From: Bugulina stolonifera
Lineage: Eukaryota > Bryozoa > Gymnolaemata > Cheilostomatida > Bugulidae
Direction: 5' to 3'
NCBI GenBank assembly: GCA_935421135.1
Contig: OW285195.1
Location: 15,452,158-15,516,157 of the forward strand
Length of the DNA: 64,000 nucleotides
Shown here: positions 11,565 through 22,400 of the stretch, piece after piece
How positions within the stretch are numbered: position 1 is the stretch's first letter
Layout: the number at the start of each line of letters is the position of its first letter
Made by a program: the position numbers and the translations under genes
The notes under the pieces: generated by a model
What the model was told of the DNA's origin: nothing
Database searches by the model: none
What the model saw: only the letters and a program-made list of their open reading frames with translations

Positions 11565-13150
11565 CGTGTAAAGGTAGGATTTTCACCAGGAGGGTATTAC
11601 TTTATTAGGAGTTATCTACTCACAGTACCTGGATGGAAGGTATAACTATATTAGGAGTTATCTACTCACAGTATCTGGATGGATGGGGGTGGGCCTAGTA
11701 TAGATAGATATTCAGCTTCAAACCTGGGTACTTGCTTTGGCAGTAAAAACTAAATGAGCGCCAAAGCTGCAGCTTAGTTGGACTAGAAGAAGCACAATCC
11801 ATTATTATGGTAGCTAAAATAGGGGACTAAAAGTGAAATGAGTGGAGAACCTGGTTTTGTAGATTTTTGGAATCAGTTCAAAGTGGGTTTAAAATTTAAA
11901 CACAGTAGACTGTGGTCTCAGTAATCCGAAGCTCCTAGTTATTTACTGTTGGAGAATTTAGAATGTGGCATCAAAATACACTGTCATTCTATAAGTAACT
12001 CAAAGGTAAAACTGCATACTTTAGGTGTCCATCCATGCGGAATTCTATAGGTGCAAGGTAGGCGCTTGGCACTTTAAACTCCTAAAATTTATTTAAGGTG
12101 ACTGGTGCTAGCTGAGGAGTCTAATGCCGACCACTAGCTTCCACAGTTAGCAGCAGTCAGATCTGAGAGCCCCCAGATTTGAGCCACATGGATCACAGAC
12201 CGGTGGTCTTGGTTGCGTAGTTACCCCTGTCTAGCACTGGACCAGTGACCCAGTTGCAACAAGATTACAAACCTACGCTTGCAATAACTAGATACAGATA
12301 TTAGTCTACCTCTTGTGAGGTAATCACATCATGCGACACAGGATGCTAACTCCTGCATCAGTAAATTCCTTCCTGGGTATAAAGCAGACAGTTGCATCGT
12401 GTCTATGAATTTTAATGATTGTACTATACATACATGTAATACATTGGCTTGTGATATACATGCAATTGTGTCACAAAATAGCCACCCAAAGTTCACCATT
12501 CTGTTTTTATTTTGTTTTCATCTCATGGGTGTGTCGTGTTCAAGAGATTTTAGAAGTGAAGAATAATAATAATTGCTAAAACTACAGAAGTGGTATTGCA
12601 TTATGCTGACAAAACGTTTATCACTCAAGGAGAGTAGAATAACTATGTAGTTGGTCCAGTGACCTGATTTTATATGAAATAAAATAGTGAATAGCAAAAC
12701 AACACGGTTTTTTTTATATTTTGATTATTGTCCCTTATATTTCAATGCTCAATCGAGCATCATCACCAGAGTATAAAATGCCAGGATGAGCACTGATCTA
12801 TTAAGAACATATCAAAATATGAAAATGTGTCTTGTTTTACTATTCATTATAAGAATATTAGCTCACACTAACATTTTTCAAATGAGATAATGTTCAACAA
12901 AATTAGTTGCATACAAAATTATTTGATTGAAAAAAATTAATGTGATAAATATAACATCAGTTGATAAAATAATGCCTTATGCAATAACGTTATATAACAC
13001 AAACAAAAGTCTATCAAAGCGCCAAACTCAGTAAAAAGAACTAAAGCGCTTGAATACGAAATGGATGATATTACTCAACCTCTCCACTGTTCATTACCAT
13101 ACCAGGATAAGTTCACGTCAGATAGAGCAAATGACAAGCTTAAGTACATT
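11565..13150. other. Intergenic, no gene seen; two-copy ~50-bp direct repeat
   Basis: At 11600-11690 a segment with TTAGGAGTTATCTACTCACAG and CTGGATGGA occurs twice about 47 bp apart. The rest (11700-13150) is non-coding with no supported frame. The proximal 5' region of UNC93 copy a, similar to that of copy b, begins near 13150. Confidence 0.55.
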
Positions 13151-13439
13151 GTATACTAACGATAGCTGGTAGTCTATCATCATTAAAATGAATATATGTT
13201 GGCAAAAGATTACTATTTTACAGGAAATATACATGTACGCATACCATGATAATAGCAATCTTTTTGGGAAATTTTTGCAAGACACATACCACTGCACTAT
13301 GAAATAAACCGCAGTTAATGGAGTGGAACATACTGTGGTCGGGCACACTTTAAGTGCAGAGAGAAATTGGGAATGCTTGAGTCAATTATACAGCAAGACA
13401 CCAGTCAGCTTTGTCTTGTGCCTTTACGACACCTTAAAG
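13150..13439 (+). promoter_or_regulatory. 5' flank/leader of UNC93A-like copy a, duplicated upstream of copy b
   Basis: The stretch shares ordered words with 29620-29928: CTGGTAGT(C/A)TA(T/C)CATCATTAAA, TTGGCAAAA, TATACATGTACG, CATACTGTGGTCGGG and TACAGCAAGAC. The tandem duplication therefore carried about 300 bp upstream of the start codon, which likely includes the promoter and 5' UTR. No clear TATA box is visible in this copy. Confidence 0.5.
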
Positions 13440-16400
13440 ATGGCATATGGTACAAAAATGGAACAATATTTTGTAGATGCAGAAGAGGAGCGTAAAGCAA
13501 TATTGGCAGATTCCTCTGAACCAGAAACGAAAGGGTTTACAAAAGTATCACAGGTAACAATAGTTTATTCACACAAAAGTATCGCAGGTACAATAGTTTA
13601 TCCACTTTATATTTCACTATGTGTTGGTCATGCCTTATATTCACACTGGACGTTATTTATGTAGTGATGTATTTTTATTAAGGAAATTAAATTAGAGCAG
13701 TCAGAGACTTGTTTCAATTCCATGAAAATACCAGTCCCTGATTGGGGTTTGAGCCCGGGGTCTCTACGGCACCTAATCGCCTAGCACAGTGAACAGAACA
13801 TGCTACCACTACACCAGCTCAGCAACCTTAAAAAAGAAGGCTTCACCAGTGCGCAGTAGACATGCTCTGAGCAAACTGCACACGAGGCACCCCTCTTATT
13901 AGGGCCATCTTGCGCCTTATAAGATGTTAGGAGGTTTGGCCATTTTTTATATAATGATGTACATGTATTTTTAGCAAGGGAATTATTTTTGAGCAGTCAT
14001 GCAGAGACTTGATTCACATCCATGAATATGTCTAGGTAAACATGACATGCTCTCACATGCCATGAAATCAATACAGGTAACACCAGTATCCTGATGTTAT
14101 TATGTTTATAGCTGATAGCACATATCACAGTATATAATGTTGCATTGTAATATACAATGTAACGTTACATTACAATGTAACATTGCATTACAATGTAACG
14201 TTACATTACAATGTAACGTTACATTGTAATGGTGGTTTATACAGTCACTGTAATCTATAATGGCACTTAGAGTTACTATGGTATAATATGTAGTAACCTC
14301 CAGAGATGTTTTAATACCAAAATGATATATTGTGTATTGATTTACTAATGGTATTATGGTAGCAATGTTACTAGCCTGGTATATTTCACTTTAGAGAGCA
14401 TTAAAGAATAACAGTTATTGCAAATTTTACGTACATAATACATACTAATTTACAGATTTGGAGAAACTTATTTGTCTTGGAAACAGCAATGGCCATCTTA
14501 TTTAGTGCCTTCCTTGGTTTGGAACAACTTCAGTCCAGTCTGTTCTCAGAGGAAGGAATGGGAACTATAATATTTGCAACCGTATACACGGGTTTCGTAA
14601 TCTCCGTTCTCTTCCTGGCAACTCCACTCATAACTGTATTTGGTAAGATGATGAATAATATTATTTACTATTCAATAATGAATTAACCAGACACATAGAG
14701 ATATTATATTGTATTGCAATATTTATACCCTACTACTTGTACTATACTTGTACTATGCTTGTACTATGCTTGTACTATGCTTGTACTATGCTTGTACTAT
14801 GCTTGTACTATGCTTGTACTATGCTTGTACTATACTTGTACTATGCTTGTACTATGCTTGTACTATGCTTGTACTATGCTTGTACTATGCTTGTACTATG
14901 CTTGTACTATGCTTGTACTATGCTTGTACTATGCTTGTACTATGCTTGTACTATGCTTGTACTATGCTTGTACTATGCTTGTACTATGCTTGTACTATGC
15001 TTGTACTATGCTTGTACTATGCTTGTACTATGCTTGTACTATGCTTGTACTATGCTTGTACTATGCTTGTACTATGCTTGTACTATGCTTGTACTATGCT
15101 TGTACTATGCTTGTACTATGCTTGTACTATGCTTGTACTATGCTTGTACTATGCTTGTACTATGCTTGTACTATGCTTGTACTATGCTTGTACTATGCTT
15201 GTACTATGCTTGTACTATGCTTGTACTATGCTTGTACTATGCTTGTACTATGCTTGTACTATGCTTGTACTATGCTTGTACTATGCTTGTACTATGCTTG
15301 TACTATGCTTGTACTATGCTTGTACTATGCTTGTACTATGCTTGTACTATGCTTGTACTATGCTTGTACTATGCTTGTACTATGCTTGTACTATGCTTGT
15401 ACTATGCTTGTACTATGCTTGTACTATGCTTGTACTATGCTTGTACTATGCTTGTACTATGCTTGTACTATGCTTGTACTATGCTTGTACTATGCTTGTA
15501 CTATGCTTGTACTATGCTTGTACTATGCTTGTACTATGCTTGTACTATGCTTGTACTATGCTTGTACTATGCTTGTACTATGCTTGTACTATGCTTGTAC
15601 TATGCTTGTACTATGCTTGTACTATGCTTGTACTATGCTTGTACTATGCTTGTACTATGCTTGTACTATGCTTGTACTATGCTTGTACTATGCTTGTATT
15701 ATGCTTGTACTATGCTTGTACTATGCTTGTACTACAACACAATGCTTGTACTATGCTTGTACTATGCTTGTACTATGCTTGTACTATGCTTGTACTACAA
15801 CACAATGCTTGTACTATGCTTGTACTATGCTTGTACTATGCTTGTACTATGCTTGTACTATGCTTGTACTATGCTTGTACTATGCTTGTACTATGCTTGT
15901 ACTATGCTTGTACTATGCTTGTACTATGCTTGTACTATGCTTGTACTATGCTTGTACTACAACACAATGCTTGTACTATGCTTGTACTATGCTTGTACTA
16001 TGCTTGTACTATGCTTGTACTACAACACAATGCTTGTACTATGCTTGTACTATGCTTGTACTACGCTTGTACTACGCTTGTACTACGCTTGTACTACGCT
16101 TGTACTACGCTTGTACTACGCTTGTACTACGCTTGTACTACGCTTGTACTACGCTTGTACTACGCTTGTACTATGTTATAAAAACTCTAAATGATTATGG
16201 ACTGGGGAGCATGTATTTCAGTAACAAAAACAATATACCTAGGTTCACAGGCTAACTAAATTACTTGATATAATGCTCATAGATAGAGAAGACAATCTCA
16301 AAACAAAATAAGGCCGTATTACCTGCCTGGCTGTGTATTTAGACTTGCTATGCCTCTACAGGGGCGTATTTTAAGGGGCGGCAGGAAGGCACTGCCGCCC

Positions 16401-19400
16401 CTATTGCCAAAATAAAGTGGCCTAAAAACACTACTTTGGAAAAATTGGCATTTTTCCCCTTAATATTTGCTTCATTTCCGGTTTGCGACCGAAGGTTAGC
16501 ACTCTAGTTATAACTCTATGGCGTTATCATCCTGCTTATAACTCTATGGTGTTGCTGCGTAACGATAACCAGTAATCCTGGAATAATAACTGCATTGCAA
16601 GTGGTAAACAGAGAGGCCCACAAAACTGTGTGCTCTGCTAAAAGGCTTCATGACTATGCCAAGGTTAAAGACTTGCGGTCTTGCGAATGAATGAATAAAT
16701 ATTTTTTATGAATAGTTATGTATACCAAGGAAAAATTATAAGTGCAAAAGTAAAAGTAGTGAGCAGATGAATTACTAATAGGTGAATCAATTTGTAAGTC
16801 ACTGCTATCTACGAGGTTGTTTCTTCCCTGTCACTGACTACGAGCAGATGCATGAAATTTAATTCCAATATTATAATTTATTTTGGCTTCTTTCAAATAT
16901 TTGTGATTTATTCTTTTAATATAATTAAAAATGTTTGCACTCATTTTAGTTATTCATTCTAGCCATTGCCACTCTACTGACAGCTATTACTCTACTGCTA
17001 CATTCACTACTAACAACTAAATATGTATTGTAAAGAAAAAACACTACTTTGAAAATGAAATAATATAATATAAAATATAACAATAATAATAATATAATTA
17101 TATATTTTAATTTTTTTAATATTTTAATTTATGTATAATAAAAATATACTAATAACATTATCTTAGCTTTAATAGGCTACTGCACTTTTCTCGCAAAGAT
17201 TTTTATTTTAAATGCATTTGATTTGAAATAATTAATTTATAATGACAATAATTGTTGATCAGCTATTAAAAGTTGAAAATTTTAATTTATGAAATACACT
17301 TGCGCCTGTGGACTTTTTGTAAAAAATACAATTATGTAGTATTTTATAAATTAAAATTTTCAACTTTTAATAGCTGATCAACAATTATTGTCATTATAAA
17401 TTAATTATTTAAAATCAAATACATTTAAAAGTGTTACAGTACTATTACTAGCTAGTAGAACTTTATAATAACTACAATAATTGTAGTTATTATAAAATTC
17501 TACTATAGTAGAATTTTATAATAACTACAATAACTACAATTATTGTTACAGTACTATTACTAGCTATAGCTAGTAATAGTACTGTAACAATAATTGTAGT
17601 TATTATAAAATTCTACTAGCTAGTAATAGTACTGTAACACTTTTACTCCTATTGCAAGTTGTAGTAACAGAAGTAGTAATGAGTACTTGTAGCTTGCTGC
17701 TATGTCTAATTTTTGCACTTCAGAGAGTGAAATTTTAAAATTTTCCGCTGCGCGTGCACTTGCGGGGGGTGCCCACACCCCACCCCCCGCACCCCCCTCC
17801 CACCCAACTTTCTGCCTCTCCACTCAATTTTTCTAACCTACGCCCCTGCTCTAACATTATAATAATAATAATATAGGCGTACATGTGTATTGTAAAGGTG
17901 AACATGTATATCATAAATTTACAGGTGCTAAGTGGAGTATACTCCTATCTTTGATTGGCTATAATCTATACAACATATCTTACCTGCATGCTAGTTGGGA
18001 GTTGTTTATACCTGCGGCGGTTATGGAAGGGCTATGTTCATTCATATATGTAGCTCGAGGAGTATACCTGAACACAGTAAGTGCATTTGTTAAGGACCGC
18101 AAGCTTGTATTTGTGATCTTTAGCCTTAGTTCTATTGATCTACTATAAATAAATCTAATGAGAACAAGAAATTGTTTAGGAATTAAAGTAACATGAATCA
18201 GTAATGCTCAATGTCAATATAATTCAAAAATATATAATGGCCTAGCTACAACTTTGCTTCTTGAACACTCAAATAATATATATGAATATATATTTACATG
18301 TAGATGTATGTGTATTACTACACTATATTCTACTGACATGAATATGCTCTAGATTGCTCACGACTATGCTCACCTTAAAGGCATATCTAATGATGAAGCT
18401 ACAAGCCTTATAATAGGAATATCTGAAGGATTCTACAAGAGTTGTAAGTAAAGTACTTAAAAATTATGGTTAGTCAAATTTTCTTATCACACCTTAGGAG
18501 ACTCGCCAGCAGCATTGGGCTTCACCAACTAATGCTACAACTGTATAAACCTGTGTTACGAAAATTGTGCATGCACAACATCCCATTACACTCCTTACAA
18601 AACGCATCCTATACTATATTTTCATTGAGCAGAAACAACAGAATAGGGGCAGCTTTAGGGTGTGACCCGAGCAGTTATGCATCCCTCCCTAAGTAAGGAG
18701 GAAGGCCTTCAAAACCTACATGTAGATAACTGAAATTTTCCATTTTATACCTGTTTATCAGAATTTGTCAATGTGTAGCATGGTGTTCAATATCATATAG
18801 GGTAGAGTGTTATTTTTCTAATACACCAATGTACAGAAGAGTGTGCTACAGGATGTTACAAGTAACGAAACCTTCCTTGTCATAAGATTTTGTAGCTATT
18901 GGTAGGACTTGGGACCAGGCCCTTGCAGATAACTAAAGTTACTTAGATATCAAAGAACTCAAAACTGAAGCGTATCAGCGTATCAGCATATCAGCGTATC
19001 AGCGTATCAGCGTATCAGCGTATCAGCGTATCAGCGTATCAGCGTATCAGCATATCAGCATACATGTACTATTGCAGTGAGGTGTCTCCACAGGCAGTAA
19101 CCTGCCATCCAGTAACATTCTAGATGTACTGGAACCCTTACACATTAGTAGAACATAATCTTGTATATGGGTTACAGCTTAATAGGTGTCTTCATTTTTG
19201 GAAACTGTACTGGTTCATATGAGACTGCTTTTAATATCCGGTTCAGACATGACTAATGCTTGATCTGAAGGGACTCCCCTTGTTAACGGTTACCAGGCAA
19301 GCCTAATCTAGCGTTATAGCTAGATTTATATTATTGAATAAAATAAATTGTTATTGCTGCAGATTGCTATTTATAAAGCTTGCACGTGCAGTGTCCTAAT

Positions 19401-22400
19401 ACGCCTATTATGAGCCGAAGTCGGACTTGAAGGTCATGTGCATATGTTGACAAAAAGGGGCTCTCTGCATGATAGGTCAGCCCTTGAGCTTTATTGCAAG
19501 TTTGTATTATATCAGGTTGTGTGCTAGTAATCAAACCACTTAACTATACACTCTACCAATTCAAGATGCGCAAACTATCTACAAACCATTCAAATGGTAA
19601 GAGTATATTTAGCTATACCACCTTACTGTTCCTAAGGATGTCTTGATAACAACCTGGTTTAACTACTGCATGTACATGTATATCACTGTATGATGCACTT
19701 ATACTTTGCACATAAAATGAAAGGTTTGATATTTTAGCTGGAATCTGGGGAAATCTCATATCAAGCCAGATATTGGTACCCAGGAATGTGAGTTTAACTG
19801 TTAGTCCTGTTTCAGACATGGTGAGTATTTTGCAGTAATAGCTGGGTGAGCATTATGGGTTATCACAGGTAACCCTGGATACAGTGAGAGAGGCAAATGT
19901 CTTAACAGCTTTCTGGTTGGAAACACAGTAACATGTAGTCCATTAGCGTAGCAGCTGAAAGCATCTAGTTTGCAATAGACTAAAGAGCTTCGCAGGAAGA
20001 CAGATTAAATGTTATATAGAAACTAGTTACAGAATAGATTGCATACTTGACCATCACAACATTATTTTCCTTCTGGTTGCAGATGTTATAATTATGAATT
20101 CTATACTGGGTGAAGTTTATCTAGATGCCATGTTATTATCTACCATTTAGTTTGCTGTTTTATCATTGCCTCAAGGTTACACGGTCTTGTAATTGCTAAC
20201 CTAAATTTTCTAATTGAAGTTACATGTGAGTAAATATGCTGATTTATGTATATCAAATCGTTTGGTGCGTGACAGTTTGACATGCCTCATGTCATTAAGC
20301 ACTAACCACAAGTCCCACAACATACCATTGTGTATAACCAGTGGTTAGTGTCAAAAATCTTTGTTATCAGCATAGGTGCAGAGATGTGGGGTTGACCTTT
20401 TGGGTCATCCTCCATTATGACATCCACGATTATTGCAGCACTAATGTTAGCCACTGATAGACAATGTAAATAATATTGATCTGATTGGCTTGCCATAATA
20501 CACTTGGCACATGTATTAAATACATGATAGCACAAGTCTAACAAATTAGCATATTTTGTCCCTACTACTACTAATTGACAATTCAGGTTCCATGCGCATG
20601 TAACATACATTGAGATTATTAGGAACTTCAGACTCTTCACAACTGCATTATCTACATGTACAAAATGTAGTTTCAATAGCAAATTATTCATTACCAAACT
20701 TATTATATATAACAAGACGTATTCCTGACTGACTATTAATCAAACCCTGCAATCTGAATTCAAATGGCGCGCAATAATGTCTGAGTTATGTTCCTTAAAT
20801 TATTATATTCAAAACCAAACATAAAATTTAAAGTTCAGTTTAGTATCTTTATTATTAAAAGCCTAACTATGAAATATAACACATATTATAAGCTACACAA
20901 AATTGTTAACTACATGGCAAAACTTACAGTTTCAGTCTCTCTGGATGCGCCTGAGTCTATCAATAAAATTATATAAAATGTTTAATGTTTCACTACTGTG
21001 AATAGAATTGTTAACGGGCTCTGCACATATAGAATTTTTGTCTCCTTCTATATCATATAACTAAAGACGAAACGGTCTACGGTTTACGGTCTACGGTTTA
21101 CGGTTTACGGTCTGCGGTCTGCCATCCTCCAATCAGACTTGGGGTCGAAAATTGGAACGATTCATATATGTTGCAATGCTGCCGGTCAGCATCTCGGCTC
21201 CGGGTGGCGCTAGGACCTTGGGACCGGGTCCCCCTGCATCGCTGTCGGGGTGGGTCTTTAGCCTTAGGCCCTCGGACCCAACTTAGGGTGGGGTGCGTAC
21301 TCGACCCACCCCACCCGCCGAATAAGTGTTGGAACTCGGGCTATGCCGGCAGCGGAGATCCTCCTGGACCCGTGATTTATATATGTTACAATGCTGCCGG
21401 TTAGGATCTCGGTTCCAGGTGGTGCTAGGACCTTGGGACCGGATCCCCAGGCATCGCTGCCGTAGCCTTAGGCCCTCAGTCCTGACCAAGGGCGGGGTGG
21501 GTACCCGACCCACCCCACTCGACACATTGGTGTTGGAACTCGGGCTACAGACCTGGAGTTGTCTTCTTAATGCAAGGGAAGGCAACTCCTCATGGGATAA
21601 CTGTATGTGCATGACCACAGCACATGAACACAAGCCATTATTACACGCGAGCGAAGCGAGCAACAAATGTAGTGAAACTTGCGTCGCAGACCAAGCACGA
21701 AGTGCTTGTATAATATATATCTGCTGCCGCTTTTATATCAACCAGATTCGTATGTCATATAACTGCCAAACTGCAGCAGATCTGGGTATATCTAGATGGT
21801 GCTAAGCTCCGTTTTTTGTTTCTGATGCCATACTCATGGCGCCAAACTTGATCTTGGCTAATTCTACCTCTTCTGTCTCAGACAGTAAAGTCAATGTTCT
21901 GAGCTGTTTGTATCACACCAGAATATTTTCACCACATATGTACACTGTCATATGAATTATATAATTAAATGACCAATGTCATGTGTGTGCTTTCTGTACC
22001 ACACCACAAACAAGTTCAGAGCAAATTATTATTGACATCAACCTATATTGCCATATAAATTCATAAGATAACTTTATAAAACATGTATACTATAATAATT
22101 ATAACATTCCATCATATGAAATAGTGCTCTGAAGTAATTTTATCTATGTAATGATATTCAAAACCATGTATTTATAAAGATATATGTGTTGTGTATTTAC
22201 AACACCATATCAGTAGAACACTAGTGCGTCTTTTAAATATATACATGACATTACCCAATGATATTGATTTCTTTGAACCCTTTGGCGAGAGCATTAACTA
22301 ACAATGAACTAATAATTACAATAAATAAGCTGAACAAACTTGGTGCTGGTTGCTTTTAAACCTTGTAATTGTTTGCATCAATATATTGTGTATACCTACA

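Larger units (their letters stand above)
16359..17848. mobile_element. TIR DNA transposon (CAGGGGCGTA ends), 1490 bp, non-autonomous
   Basis: Ends are CAGGGGCGTA and exact reverse complement TACGCCCCTG, flanked by CTCTA on both sides. Near the right end there is a G/C-rich segment (17760-17815, runs of C and G). There is no transposase-like frame. The CAGGGGCGTA terminus resembles hAT-type ends. A 5-bp duplication would point to a hAT subgroup with shorter duplications or to another superfamily. It lies in intron 2 of UNC93 copy a and is absent from the homologous intron of copy b, so it inserted after the duplication (or was lost from b). Confidence 0.7.

Noticed and set aside
14709..16255. 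Three overlapping ~490-513 codon plus-strand open frames with LCLYYACTMLV repeats
   Set aside because: They are the 11-bp intronic satellite read in three frames. They lie between well-defined UNC93 exons 2 and 3 and have no independent gene features.
21168..21805. Overlapping plus and minus open frames (78-159 codons) in the GC-rich block
   Set aside because: GC-rich sequence has few stops. The frames follow the ~215-bp duplication and show no recognisable domain.
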